In this document: positions 51,880-60,777 of the stretch, in pieces
Numbering within the stretch: position 1 is the first letter of the stretch
Layout of the letters: every line of letters starts with the position of its first letter
NCBI RefSeq assembly: GCF_024172125.1
Contig: NZ_JAMZEA010000001.1
Location: 248,001 to 312,000, forward strand
DNA from: Actinomadura rupiterrae
Lineage (GTDB): Bacteria; Actinomycetota; Actinomycetes; Streptosporangiales; Streptosporangiaceae
Direction: 5' to 3'
DNA length: 64,000 nucleotides
Notes under the pieces: generated by a model
Database searches by the model: none
Told to the model about the DNA's origin: nothing
Seen by the model: the letters and a program-made list of their open reading frames with translations, nothing else
Program-made: the position numbers and the translations under genes

Positions 51880-53055
51880 GTGCCCGACGAGACCCCGCCG
51901 CCCGCCGTGCAGGACGACGCGCCCGCGGCGACGGCCATCGCCGCGGCGGACGCCGTGGAGCAGGTGGAGCAGCTCAAGCAGGAGGCCAAGGCCGACCAGC
52001 GGTTCCCGTTCGGGCGTCCCGGCGAGCCGTTCGGGCGGCACCACCCGTTCGTGTTCGGGTTCACCGCCGCGCTCGGCGTGATGACCGCCTACCTGCTGCT
52101 CAAGGCCGCGACCGGGGCCAAGGACACGCTGGTGACGATCGTGGTGGCGATGTTCCTCGCGGTCGGGCTGAACCCGGCGGTGGAGCGGCTGAAGCGGCTC
52201 GGGCTGTCCCGCGGCTGGGCGGTCGCGGTGGTGTTCCTCGGCGTGGTGCTGTTCTTCGCCGGGGTGGTCGCCTCGCTCGTCCCGCCGATCGTGGACCAGG
52301 TGAACGGGCTGACCCAGAACCTGCCGCACTACATCCAGCAGCTGCAGGGCAACAAGCGGATCTCCGACTGGGACCGCCGCTACCACCTGCTGCAGCAGGC
52401 GCAGGACAAGCTCAACGACTCCAACTTCCAGCAGAAGATGGCCAACTGGGCGGTCGAGGCGGGCAAGCAGGCGCTCAGCGGCACGTTCAAGACGCTGACC
52501 GTACTGATCCTGACGCTGTACTTCCTCGGCTCGCTGCCGCAGATCAAGGCGTTCTTCTACCAGCTCGTCCCGCGGACGCGACGGGCCCGGGTGGCGCTGC
52601 TCGGGGACGAGATCCTGGACCGGATCGGCGGGTACGTCGCGGGCCAGTTCACGATCGCGTTCATCGCGGGGCTGACCTCGTACATCTTCCTGGAGATCCT
52701 CGGCGTCCCGTACGCGCTGGCGCTGGCGCTGATCGTCGCGGTGACGGACCTGATCCCGCTGGTCGGCGCCACGATCGGCGCGGTGATCGTGTGCCTGGTC
52801 GCGTTCCTCACCGGCGTCTACGAGGGCATCGCCGCCGTGATCTTCTACGTCGTCTACCAGCAGATCGAGAACTACCTGGTCTACCCGCGCGTGATGAAGA
52901 AGACCGTGGACGTCCAGCCCGCGGTGACGATCGTCGCGGCGCTCATCGGCGCCGCGCTGCTCGGCGTGGTCGGCGCGCTGATCGCGATCCCGACCGCCGC
53001 CGCGATCTCGCTGCTGATCAGGGAGATCGTCCTCCCCCGCCAGGAGTCCGCCTGA
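51880..53055 (+). CDS. AI-2E family transporter (PerM/UPF0118)
   Basis: 391 residues. Eight-helix TqsA/PerM-type membrane protein; PDLIPLVGATIGAV and GQFTIAFIAGLTSYIFLEIL are family motifs. Members export diverse small molecules; some are Na+/H+ antiporters, and an autoinducer role should not be assumed. GTG 51880 has AAGGAG eight bases upstream; ATG 51841 would add 13 Arg/Pro-rich residues. Confidence 0.88.
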   Translation: MPDETPPPAVQDDAPAATAIAAADAVEQVEQLKQEAKADQRFPFGRPGEPFGRHHPFVFGFTAALGVMTAYLLLKAATGAKDTLVTIVVAMFLAVGLNPAVERLKRLGLSRGWAVAVVFLGVVLFFAGVVASLVPPIVDQVNGLTQNLPHYIQQLQGNKRISDWDRRYHLLQQAQDKLNDSNFQQKMANWAVEAGKQALSGTFKTLTVLILTLYFLGSLPQIKAFFYQLVPRTRRARVALLGDEILDRIGGYVAGQFTIAFIAGLTSYIFLEILGVPYALALALIVAVTDLIPLVGATIGAVIVCLVAFLTGVYEGIAAVIFYVVYQQIENYLVYPRVMKKTVDVQPAVTIVAALIGAALLGVVGALIAIPTAAAISLLIREIVLPRQESA

Positions 53056-53083
53056 CCCCGTCCCTGCCCCTGTCGGCCGGCGG

Positions 53084-53878
53084 CTAGTCGGACGTGCGGG
53101 AGAGGGCGGCGGCGAACTCGGCGACGGCCTGGTTGAACAGGTCGGGCTGCTCGACCGGGACGAGGTGCCCGGCACGCGGGACGATCATGAGCTCGGCGTT
53201 CGGCAGCGCCTCGGCCATCGCGCGCGCGTCGTCCTCGGAGGACAGCACGTCCTCGGCGCCGACCATGACCAGCGCCGGGACCTTGAGGGCGCGCAGCGTC
53301 GCGAACGCCTCGGCGCGTCCGGCCATCGCGCGCTGCGCCCACGCGGCCGCGCCCGGCGGCGTCGCCTGGACCAGGCCGCGCACCCGGCCGTAGACCAGCG
53401 CGCGCTGCCGCATCGTGGTCGGGCCGACGAGGTTCGGGAGCACCTCGTCCACCAGCACCGAGACGTCGCCGTCGCGCTCCAGCCGCTCGGCCTGCCGGAG
53501 CCGGGTCGCGCTCGCGTCCGCGGTGTCGGCGGCCGCGCGCGTCGCGCACAGCACCAGGCCGAGGGCGAGCTCGGCGTGCCGGCGGCACAGCGCCATCGCG
53601 ACGTACCCGCCGAGGGAGATGCCGCCGACGACCGCGCGCGGCAGGCCGAGGTTGCGGAACATCCGCGCGACGTCGTCGGCCATGGCGTCCACGGACGGCT
53701 CGTCCGCGCCCAGCACCGATCCGCCGAAGCCGCGCAGGTCGGGGGTCACCACGCGGAACCGGTTCGCGAGCCCCTCCCGCTGCGCCAGCCACATGGCCGA
53801 GGACAGGGGGAACGCGTGCAGCAGCACCAGCGGCGTGCCCGTACCGACGTCCCTGGCGTACAGCTGCACGGCGGTCAT
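53084..53878 (-). CDS. Alpha/beta-fold hydrolase
   Basis: 264 residues. HAFPLSSAMW and DLRGFGGS strands, nucleophile elbow GGISLGGYVAM, Asp in VMVGAEDVL and His in PRAGHLVPVEQP. Typical of esterase/lactonase-like cytoplasmic hydrolases; substrate unknown. ATG 53878 starts MTAVQLYARDVG. Convergent with the AI-2E transporter gene. Confidence 0.88.
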   Translation of the reverse strand: MTAVQLYARDVGTGTPLVLLHAFPLSSAMWLAQREGLANRFRVVTPDLRGFGGSVLGADEPSVDAMADDVARMFRNLGLPRAVVGGISLGGYVAMALCRRHAELALGLVLCATRAAADTADASATRLRQAERLERDGDVSVLVDEVLPNLVGPTTMRQRALVYGRVRGLVQATPPGAAAWAQRAMAGRAEAFATLRALKVPALVMVGAEDVLSSEDDARAMAEALPNAELMIVPRAGHLVPVEQPDLFNQAVAEFAAALSRTSD

Positions 53879-54057
53879 GGCAACGATGCCCCTCCCCGTT
53901 GGCTCCCGCGACGAGTCGAGACGACCCCGACGACCACCGGCAACGCGGTGGTCAGCCAATCGTCACCCCGAAGCGGCATCCGGCGGAGACCTCTGGCCGC
54001 GACTGGCCGCAGGGGTTTGCCCACCCGGAAAGGATCTCGGTGACCGGGTGCGGAGGG

Positions 54058-54366
54058 TCAGTGGCGGGGCGCGTTCCGGGACCGGACGACCTTGGGCGCG
54101 CGCCGCAGCCGCGCCTCCCAGCAGGGCCGGTGCCAGTGCCGCCGGTCGTCGGCGCCGCCGCGGTCCGCGGGCCAGGCGACGACGTGCCCGACGCCGGGCG
54201 GGATCAGCTGGTCGCACCCGGGGCAGCGGTAGGACTTGGCCGCGTTCGCTCCGGCGACCGACCGGACGTGCCACTCGCCGTCCGGCGCGTCCTCGGTCTC
54301 GTCCGTCCAGGACGGGCCGCCCCCGCGCCGCTCCGGCGCGTTGCGGCGGTTCTTGCGGGGGCTCAT
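54058..54366 (-). CDS. Conserved actinobacterial protein with a Cys/His metal-binding motif
   Basis: 102 residues. Basic N-terminus (SPRKNRRNAPERRGG), central YRCPGCDQLIPPGVGHVVAW, then HWHRPCWEARLRR: CxxC plus His/Cys suggests one zinc site. Known as a conserved 'ATP/GTP-binding-like' hypothetical in actinobacteria, but no P-loop is present. Nucleic-acid binding is plausible by charge. Function unknown. Confidence 0.75.
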   Translation of the reverse strand: MSPRKNRRNAPERRGGGPSWTDETEDAPDGEWHVRSVAGANAAKSYRCPGCDQLIPPGVGHVVAWPADRGGADDRRHWHRPCWEARLRRAPKVVRSRNAPRH

Positions 54367-54418
54367 GACCTCAAGGATAGGGGCGGACGCGGGCGGGGAC
54401 GGCCCCGCCCGCGCCGTG

Positions 54419-55945
54419 TCAGCGGAAGGTGAGACCCAGGTCCCACTGCTCGCGGAGCCGGTCGGCGACGCCGGGGTTGGCCTCGTCGGGGTCGTATTCG
54501 AGCTGGTCCAGGGCGCGGCCGATGCCGAGCCGGTCGATGTCGGCGATCGGGCCGGTCGGGTAGCCGCAGCCGAGGGTCATGGCGGCGTCGATCGCGTCGG
54601 CGTCGGCGTACCCGGCATCCAGCATGGCGACGGCGTCGTTGAGGTACGGGAAGCGCAGCGCGTCCACGATGAACCCGCGGCGGGCGCGGCAGCGGACAGG
54701 GGTGAGGCCGAGGCGGGCGACCAGCTCGACGGCGCGGTCCGCCGCCTCGGACGGCGTGACCGGTGTGAGGCCGATCTCGACGAGCGGGCGGTCGGCCTCC
54801 GGCTTGTGCGCGGCGAGCGCGCCGCCGCCGGTGAGGCCGCCGTCGCCGAGGATCACCGCGCCGTCCTTCGCGCGGGCCTCGATGCCCGCCAGGTCGGCGT
54901 CCTCGCCGGACGCGACGACCAGGTCCGCGTCCTCGACCTCGGCGGTCGGGGCCCCGGCCTCGGACGCGGCGGCGGCGAACGCCTTCGACAGGTCGCCGTC
55001 GCCGACGACCGCGACGGACGGGAGCGGGTCCACCTCCGCGGCAGCGGCGGGCGCGTCCGCCGACCCGGACGCGGCGGGAGCGCCGTCGCCGTAGGGGTAG
55101 AAGCCGCGGCCGGTCTTGCGGCCGAGCAGCCCGGCGGTGACCAGCTCGCGCAGCACCGGCGCGGGCGCGTGCCGGCGGTCGCGGGTCTCGGCGTAGATCG
55201 CCTCCAGGACTTCGAGGCAGGTGTCCAGGCCGATCAGGTCCATGAGGGTGAACGGGCCCATCGGGAGGGCGCCGCCCGCGGTCATCGCGGTGTCGATGTC
55301 GTCCCGCGTGGCGTGCTTGGTCTCAAGCATGTACGCGGCGTCGTTGAGGTAGCCGAACAGCAGCCGGTTCGCGACGAACCCGGCGCGGTCCCCGATCACG
55401 ACCGGGGTCTTGCCGAGGCCCTTGACCAGGGCGGCGACGCGGTCGACGGCGCCGTCCTCGGTGAGCACGGTGCCGATGACCTCGACCAGCTTCATGACCG
55501 GCGCGGGGTTGAAGAAGTGCACGCCGACGACCTTGGCCGGACGGCCCGTCGCGGCGGCGATCGCGGTCACCGACAGGGACGAGGTGTTGGTCGCGAGGAT
55601 CGCGTCGTCCCGGACGACCTTGTCCAGCTCCGCGAAGACCTTGTGCTTGAGGTCCAGCCGCTCCGGCACGGCCTCGACCACGAGATCGCAGCCGGACAGG
55701 TCGCCGAAGTCGGTGGTCAGCTCGATCCGGTCGAGGATCTCGCGCTGCCCGTCCTCGGTCAGCCTGCCGCGCTTCACCGCCCGTCCGGTGGACTTCTCCA
55801 GGTGCCCGCGGCCGCGCTCCAGCGCGTCCCGGTTGATCTCGACGCCCACGACGGCCAGGCCGCCGCGCGCCAAGACCTCCGCGATGCCCGCGCCCATGGT
55901 GCCGAGACCGACGACTCCGACCCTGCTGAACGAACCCTCACTCAT
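54419..55945 (-). CDS. 3-hydroxyacyl-CoA dehydrogenase with a duplicated C-terminal half
   Basis: 508 residues. NAD-binding GVVGLGTMGAGIAEVLARGG, catalytic region VGVHFFNPAPVMKLVEVI and first helical domain LMDLIGLDTCLEVLEAIY (to ~300). After an Ala/Asp linker (SGSADAPAAAAEV) comes a reduced, motif-poor Rossmann-like segment (SVAVVGDGDLSKAF) and a second helical domain (RGFIVDALRFPYLNDAVAML). Acts in beta-oxidation or butyrate metabolism; the second half may serve dimerisation. Divergent from the LLM gene. Confidence 0.9.
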   Translation of the reverse strand: MSEGSFSRVGVVGLGTMGAGIAEVLARGGLAVVGVEINRDALERGRGHLEKSTGRAVKRGRLTEDGQREILDRIELTTDFGDLSGCDLVVEAVPERLDLKHKVFAELDKVVRDDAILATNTSSLSVTAIAAATGRPAKVVGVHFFNPAPVMKLVEVIGTVLTEDGAVDRVAALVKGLGKTPVVIGDRAGFVANRLLFGYLNDAAYMLETKHATRDDIDTAMTAGGALPMGPFTLMDLIGLDTCLEVLEAIYAETRDRRHAPAPVLRELVTAGLLGRKTGRGFYPYGDGAPAASGSADAPAAAAEVDPLPSVAVVGDGDLSKAFAAAASEAGAPTAEVEDADLVVASGEDADLAGIEARAKDGAVILGDGGLTGGGALAAHKPEADRPLVEIGLTPVTPSEAADRAVELVARLGLTPVRCRARRGFIVDALRFPYLNDAVAMLDAGYADADAIDAAMTLGCGYPTGPIADIDRLGIGRALDQLEYDPDEANPGVADRLREQWDLGLTFR

Positions 55946-55989
55946 GGACGGCAGTGTCCCAGAAGCCGCAAGGGGTGTATGACGGGGGC

Positions 55990-57153
55990 GTGCGCTTCGG
56001 TGTGTTCCTCCTCGCCGCCCGCTTCCCGGGCGGGTCCGACGCGGACGCCCTGGACCGGACCGTGGCGGCGGCCGTCGCGGCCGAGGACGCGGGGTTCGAC
56101 GACGTCTGGATCGCCGAGCACCACTTCATGGGGTACGGGGTCGTCCCGTCGGCGGTGACGCTGGCCGGGCATGTGCTCGGTCTCACCCGGCGCGTCCACG
56201 TGGGGACGGCGGTGAGCGTGCTGCCGAACCAGCATCCGGTGGCGCTCGCCGAGCAGGCCGCGCTGCTGTCGCTGGTCTCGGGCGGCCGGTTCCGGCTGGG
56301 GGTGGGGCGCGGCGGCCCCTGGCGCGATCTGGAGGTCTTCGGGACGGGCCTGTCCCGCTTCGAGGACGGCTTCCCCGAGTCGCTCGACCTCCTGCTGGCC
56401 TGGCTCCGCTCGGAGCGGCTCGGCTGGGACGGGAAGCACTTCGCGTTCCGGGAGGTCCCGGTCGTCCCGCGGGCGCGCGAGCTGCCGCCGGTCGTGGTCG
56501 CCTGCACGTCCCCGGGGACCGAGCGCGTCGCGGCCGAGCGCGGCCTTCCGATGCTGCTGGGCATGCACGTCGGCGATGACGAGAAGGTCGCGGCGCTGGC
56601 CCGGCACGGCAACCTGTACCTGCCGCACGTCTCGGCCCATCTCGTCCAGGTCGCGGACTCGCGCGCGGAGGCCGAGGCGACCCTGATGCGCGAGATGCCG
56701 CGCTGGCTCTCCCCCGGCCTGGACGGCTACGTCACCGTGGACGACCGTCCCCGGCCGCCGCGGGACGACGCGTCCTACGTGCGGAGGCTCTGCCGCATCC
56801 ACCCGATCGGCACCCCGGCGGACTGCGTCGCCGCGATCACCCGCACCTACCGGCGCACCAACATCCGGCACATGATCTTCCTCGTGGAGGCCGCCGGAAC
56901 CCGGGAGGCCACCCTCGCCAACATCGCCCGGATCGGCGCCGAGGTCCTCCCCCGCCTCCGAACCGGAGCCGGGGCCCTACCGCCCCTCAAGAGCGGCGCC
57001 GAGCCCCCTCCGCCGCTCGGGAGCGGCACCGAGGCCCCTACGGGACCCGGGAGCGGCGCCGAGGGCCGTCCGGGACCTGGGAGCAGCGCCGAGGGCCGTC
57101 CGCGGGCCGGGGACGGCGAAGGGCCGGGCCCGCAGGGCGGACCCGGCCCGTAG
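55990..57153 (+). CDS. LLM-class flavin-dependent oxidoreductase
   Basis: 387 residues. Luciferase-like barrel (FDDVWIAEHHFMGYG; GTAVSVLPNQHPVALAEQAALL; RFRLGVGRGGPW). FMN or F420 dependent; substrate unknown. GTG 55990 gives VRFGVFLLAARF. The last ~60 residues are Gly/Pro/Ala/Glu repeats (SGAEGRPGPGSS-type) that extend beyond the barrel, encoded by degenerate ~30-bp units of GGGAGCGGCGCCGAG. A GGGCCGGG/CCCGGCCC hairpin overlaps the stop. Confidence 0.87.
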   Translation: MRFGVFLLAARFPGGSDADALDRTVAAAVAAEDAGFDDVWIAEHHFMGYGVVPSAVTLAGHVLGLTRRVHVGTAVSVLPNQHPVALAEQAALLSLVSGGRFRLGVGRGGPWRDLEVFGTGLSRFEDGFPESLDLLLAWLRSERLGWDGKHFAFREVPVVPRARELPPVVVACTSPGTERVAAERGLPMLLGMHVGDDEKVAALARHGNLYLPHVSAHLVQVADSRAEAEATLMREMPRWLSPGLDGYVTVDDRPRPPRDDASYVRRLCRIHPIGTPADCVAAITRTYRRTNIRHMIFLVEAAGTREATLANIARIGAEVLPRLRTGAGALPPLKSGAEPPPPLGSGTEAPTGPGSGAEGRPGPGSSAEGRPRAGDGEGPGPQGGPGP

Positions 57154-57159
57154 CGCTGA

Positions 57160-57546
57160 TCAGCAGTCGCGCAGCTCCGGCGACTGGTTCAGGATCTGCT
57201 CGCGCGGTGTCACGAACCGCCGGTAGGCCGCGGAGTCCCCGTCCGGGAACACCGCTACGCGGTGGCAGTTCTGGAACGCGAGCCGGACCCCGAAATGGCG
57301 TTCCAGCGAGCCGCGCATGGCGTCGCTGGCGAGCACCCGGAGCAGCTGCCCCCGGGCCTTCTCGTCCGGCGGCGGGGTGAGGTTGTCGGCGAACTCCCCG
57401 CCGTCCACCTGGAGCCTGGCCACCAGGCCGCTGATCATGTCCCAGGCGTACGGCAGGGACGTCCTGATGCACTCGACGAACGCGGCGTCGTCCACGTCGC
57501 CGTCGTTCGCCGTCCTGAGCAGTTCGGGAGACACGTCGAGAGACAT
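57160..57546 (-). CDS. SCO5389-family conserved protein
   Basis: 128 residues. MSLDVSPELLRTANDGDVDD start and the conserved FVECIRTSLPYAWDMISGLV, DGGEFADN and AFQNCHRVAVF stretches match a family conserved across filamentous actinobacteria and named after the Streptomyces coelicolor member. Function unknown. Convergent with the LLM gene, 6 bp apart. Confidence 0.85.
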   Translation of the reverse strand: MSLDVSPELLRTANDGDVDDAAFVECIRTSLPYAWDMISGLVARLQVDGGEFADNLTPPPDEKARGQLLRVLASDAMRGSLERHFGVRLAFQNCHRVAVFPDGDSAAYRRFVTPREQILNQSPELRDC

Positions 57547-57636
57547 CGCGGGATGGTCCTTTCACCCGGAGTGGTGAGCACCCACCCGCGACGCTAGATC
57601 CGACTCCTCCCGATTTCCAGCCTTGACAGGCGCGGG

Positions 57637-57816
57637 TCAGCACGCGCGGGCGGTGTGCCGCCGCCGGGGCCGCCACGGCGCGGCCGTCACCGGCTCGGCC
57701 TGCTTCCGCTCCCGGATCCGCCTGGCCTCGGCCGCCGTCCGCTCCGCCGCCGCGAACTCGCGCATCTCCCGAGCCCGCTCCCGCATCACGGCGTACATGA
57801 TGTCGTTGTGGAACAT
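57637..57816 (-). CDS. Hypothetical small basic helical protein
   Basis: 59 residues, MFHNDIMYAVMRERAREMRE start, then a Glu/Arg/Ala-rich helix and basic tail (WRPRRRHTARAC). A GGAGG-type site lies just upstream (GGAGGAGG on the minus strand). Resembles short actinobacterial orphan proteins of unknown function. The extended upstream frame to 57855 is less likely. Confidence 0.5.
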   Translation of the reverse strand: MFHNDIMYAVMRERAREMREFAAAERTAAEARRIRERKQAEPVTAAPWRPRRRHTARAC

Positions 57817-57978
57817 CCGAACCCTCCTCCAGCGCCGGACCGCCTGGCCCGACAACCAAGAGACTCGCCCTAAGCCCCCTGGCAGGGCATCGGAACAACG
57901 CCCTAAGTCCCTCCCCCGGACGCCTTAGCCGGACGGTTCGGGCGCGGGGACGGCGGCGGGTCACTAAGCTCGGCGGAC

Positions 57979-58659
57979 GTGCGTCTCGTTATCGCCCGGT
58001 GCAGCGTCGACTACGCCGGCAAGCTCACCGCCCACCTGCCCTCCGCCGTCCGGCTGATCATGGTCAAGGCCGACGGAAGCGTGTCCATCCACGCCGACGA
58101 CCGCGCCTACAAGCCGCTGAACTGGATGAACCCGCCCTGCACGCTCCGCGAGGAGGCGCACGAGGAGAACGGGGCCGTGGCGCGCTGGACGGTCACCCAC
58201 AGCAAGTCCGGCGAGCGGCTGATCCTCACGATCGAGGAGGTGCTGCTCGACCACGGGCACGAGCTGGGCCCCGACCCCGGCCTGGTCAAGGACGGCGTCG
58301 AGGCGCACCTCCAGGAGCTGCTCGCCGAGCACATCTCCACGCTCGGGGACGGCTACTCGCTCGTCCGGCGCGAGTACCCGACCGCGATCGGCCCGGTGGA
58401 CATCCTGTGCCGGGACGCGGGCGGCGCGACGGTCGCGGTGGAGATCAAGCGGCGCGGCGAGATCGACGGGGTGGAGCAGCTCACCCGGTACCTGGAGCTG
58501 CTGAACCGGGACCCGCTGCTCGCGCCGGTGCGCGGGGTGTTCGCGGCGCAGGAGATCAAGCCGCAGGCGCGGGTGCTCGCCGCCGACCGCGGGATCGACT
58601 GCGTGACGCTCGACTACGACGCGCTGCGCGGCATCGAGCACGAGGGCACGTTGTTCTGA
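57979..58659 (+). CDS. nucS: Mismatch-specific endonuclease NucS
   Basis: 226 residues. Actinobacterial non-canonical mismatch repair enzyme (EndoMS). N-terminal DNA-binding region [14 protein letters not shown]...LNWMNPP; C-terminal nuclease with Asp in [11 protein letters not shown] and ExK in [17 protein letters not shown]. The C-terminal IEHEGTLF matches the beta-clamp-interacting tail region expected for the family. GTG 57979. MutS/MutL are not in view, as expected. Confidence 0.94.
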   Translation: MRLVIARCSVDYAGKLTAHLPSAVRLIMVKADGSVSIHADDRAYKPLNWMNPPCTLREEAHEENGAVARWTVTHSKSGERLILTIEEVLLDHGHELGPDPGLVKDGVEAHLQELLAEHISTLGDGYSLVRREYPTAIGPVDILCRDAGGATVAVEIKRRGEIDGVEQLTRYLELLNRDPLLAPVRGVFAAQEIKPQARVLAADRGIDCVTLDYDALRGIEHEGTLF

Positions 58660-58673
58660 GCCATCATGTGCTC

Positions 58674-59072
58674 ATGAACGCTCACGCCGACGGCACCTTC
58701 GAGATCGACGCCTGGGACGACGAGAAGCCCTTCGACGAGCGGGGCGCCCGGAAGCTGACCAAGGTCCGGGTGCGCAAGACCTTCCACGGCGACCTGGTCG
58801 GGACGAGCGTCACCGACCTGATCACGGTGGAGACCGAGGCCGGGCCCGCGGCGTACGTGGGCGTGGAGACGGTGGAGGGCATCCTGCACGGCCGGGAGGG
58901 CTCGTTCGTCCTGCAGCACAGCGCGGGCAGTGACGACGGGACGCAGTGGCTGCGCTGGCTGGTCGTCCCGACGTCCGGCACCGGGGAGCTGAAGGGCATC
59001 CGCGGCGAGGGCCGCATCACCGCCCTCCCGGACGGCTCGCACACCTGGGAGCTGGACTACTCGCTCGACTGA
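58674..59072 (+). CDS. DUF3224 domain-containing protein
   Basis: 132 residues, single lipocalin-like beta-barrel domain (ADGTFEIDAWDDEKP; KVRVRKTFHGDLVGTS; GIRGEGRI; HTWELDYSLD). Family function unknown; small-ligand binding is plausible. 14 bp downstream of nucS. Its end runs into an 18/19-bp tandem array. Confidence 0.85.
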   Translation: MNAHADGTFEIDAWDDEKPFDERGARKLTKVRVRKTFHGDLVGTSVTDLITVETEAGPAAYVGVETVEGILHGREGSFVLQHSAGSDDGTQWLRWLVVPTSGTGELKGIRGEGRITALPDGSHTWELDYSLD

Positions 59073-59073
59073 C

Positions 59074-59165
59074 CCGGCGACCGCTCGACCGACCGCGACA
59101 GCTCGACCGACCGGCGACCGCTCAGCTGACCGCGACCGCTCGCTCAACCGCGACCGCTCGCCCGA
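59074..59165 (+). repeat. 18/19-bp tandem repeat, five copies, just after a stop codon
   Basis: Units 59074-59092, 59093-59110, 59111-59129, 59130-59147, 59148-59165; core CGCGACCGCTCGACCGAC. Lengths alternate 19 and 18. The array begins two bases after the DUF3224 TGA. Confidence 0.85.
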
Positions 59166-59198
59166 CCGACCGCCGGGCCGAGGCCGTACGCTTCGGGC

Positions 59199-59795
59199 AT
59201 GCCCCCTGGGAGTCCGGCGGCCGCGGCCGAACGCGCGCGCGAGCGGATCATCGACGCCGCCGAGGAGTGCTTCCGCCGGTTCGGCGTCGCCAAGACCACG
59301 GTGGAGGACATCGCGGCCGCGGCCGGGCTGTCCCGCGCGACGGTGTACCGGGCGGTGACCGGCGGCCGGGACGAGCTGATCCTCGCCGTGGTGCTGCGCA
59401 GCCTGCGCCGGTTCCTGGACGTCCTGGCCGAGCGCCTCGCCGCCGAGCGCTCGGTGCCGGACGCGATCGTCGAGGGCACGCTGTCGGCGGTCGCGTTCGT
59501 CCGGGCGGAGCCGACGATCGCGCGGCTGCTGGTGCCGGAGGCGGCCGGGCACATGCAGGCGGCCGTCGCGGGCGCGGCGGAGCAGGTGCTCGCGCTGTGC
59601 GCCGACTACGTCCGGCCGTACTTCGAGGCGGCGCAGCGGGAGCGGCTCGTCCGCGCGGAGATCGACGTCGAGGGCGCGGTCGAGTTCCTGTTCCGGCTGA
59701 TCACGTCCCTGATCGTGATGGACCGGGACCGCGGCGAGGACGCGACCCGCGCGTTCCTGCACACCTTCGCCGTCCCCGCTATCGCCGCGTCCTGA
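59199..59795 (+). CDS. TetR-family transcriptional regulator
   Basis: 198 residues. N-terminal helix-turn-helix RIIDAAEECFRRFGVAKTTV / AAAAGLSRATVYRAV; the C-terminal ligand domain is family-variable. Neighbours do not reveal its target. Its stop lies at the edge of a perfect 19-bp tandem duplication (59794-59831). Confidence 0.9.
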   Translation: MPPGSPAAAAERARERIIDAAEECFRRFGVAKTTVEDIAAAAGLSRATVYRAVTGGRDELILAVVLRSLRRFLDVLAERLAAERSVPDAIVEGTLSAVAFVRAEPTIARLLVPEAAGHMQAAVAGAAEQVLALCADYVRPYFEAAQRERLVRAEIDVEGAVEFLFRLITSLIVMDRDRGEDATRAFLHTFAVPAIAAS

Positions 59796-59831
59796 GCGGC
59801 GGTCGAGCGGCGGAGCGGCGGTCGAGCGGCG
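59794..59831 (+). repeat. 19-bp perfect tandem duplication at a stop codon
   Basis: GAGCGGCGGTCGAGCGGCG at 59794-59812 and 59813-59831. It begins on the TGA (59793-59795) of the TetR gene. Confidence 0.9.
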
Positions 59832-59926
59832 GCAGGGGGGCGGCAGCGGCCCTGACGCGGGGCATACGCCGGACGCGATAGCGTCGGAGCCGTCCGGGGA
59901 CGGCCTGGGGGGAGGACGGCGAGGGA

Positions 59927-60745
59927 ATGGGCTCGGTGCACCACATGCGGGGCCGGGGCGCGGTACGGCCGAGCCCGGTGTTCCTGGTGATCTGCGCGGC
60001 CACCGTGCTGTGCGGGCTGCTGGCGTGGCGGTACGGCTCGATCACGATGACCGTGTCGGGGCTGCACGTGCCGCGGCCCGCCCGCCTCGCGGTGTTCGGG
60101 TTCGTGATCGCGGGCTGGGTGCTCTCGCTGTGCCTGCACGAGTTCGGGCACGCCTACCTGGCCTACCGGGCGGGCGACCACAGCGTCGCGACGCGCGGCT
60201 ACCTGACGCTGAACCCGGCCAAGTACACCGACCCGATCCTGAGCTTCGCGATCCCGGTGCTGTTCATCCTGCTCGGCGGGATCGGGCTGCCCGGCGGCGC
60301 GGTGTGGATCGACCGGTCGCTCATCCACGGGAAGTGGCGGCACAGCCTGGTCTCGGCGGCCGGGCCGCTGAGCAACGTGCTGCTCGCGATCATGCTGGCC
60401 GTGCTGTACCGGAACTTCGCGCACGGCGAGCACGGCATCTTCTGGTCGGGGGTCGCGTTCCTGGCGTTCCTCCAGGTCACCGCGGCACTGCTGAACCTGC
60501 TGCCGATCCCCGGGCTGGACGGCTTCGGCATCGTCGAGCCGTGGCTGCCGCCGCGCTGGGTGAACCAGGTGAGCGCCTACGGCGGCTACATGTTCCTGCT
60601 GGTCATCGCGCTGCTGTGGGTCGGGCCGATCAACCGGGCGTTCTTCTCGCTGGTCACGCACATCACCAACACCTTCGGCCTGGACGAGCCGATCATCCAG
60701 ATCGGGCACGCGGTGTTCCAGTTCTGGAAGACGCTGAACTTCTAA
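59927..60745 (+). CDS. Site-2 protease family (M50) metalloprotease
   Basis: 272 residues, six membrane helices. Zinc motif SLCLHEFGHAYLAY and the distal NLLPIPGLDGFG (the LDG Asp ligand) are intact. Family members cleave transmembrane substrates, often anti-sigma factors; none is adjacent. ATG 59927 has GGGGGGAGGA upstream. A 22-bp duplication spans its stop and that of the convergent TetR gene. Confidence 0.92.
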   Translation: MGSVHHMRGRGAVRPSPVFLVICAATVLCGLLAWRYGSITMTVSGLHVPRPARLAVFGFVIAGWVLSLCLHEFGHAYLAYRAGDHSVATRGYLTLNPAKYTDPILSFAIPVLFILLGGIGLPGGAVWIDRSLIHGKWRHSLVSAAGPLSNVLLAIMLAVLYRNFAHGEHGIFWSGVAFLAFLQVTAALLNLLPIPGLDGFGIVEPWLPPRWVNQVSAYGGYMFLLVIALLWVGPINRAFFSLVTHITNTFGLDEPIIQIGHAVFQFWKTLNF

Positions 60746-60777
60746 CCGGCGTCCTCTGAACTTCTAGCCGGCGTCCT
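60734..60777. repeat. 22-bp tandem duplication containing both stops of a convergent gene pair
   Basis: CTGAACTTCTAACCGGCGTC-CT (60734-60755) and its copy (60756-60777) differ at one base. The first copy carries the TAA of the M50 gene; the second carries the TAG (reverse strand, 60764-60766) of the TetR gene. Confidence 0.9.

Noticed and set aside
59074..59165. 18/19-bp repeats as an origin iteron array
   Set aside because: No dnaA, rep gene or AT-rich region nearby; it fits the stop-anchored duplication pattern better.
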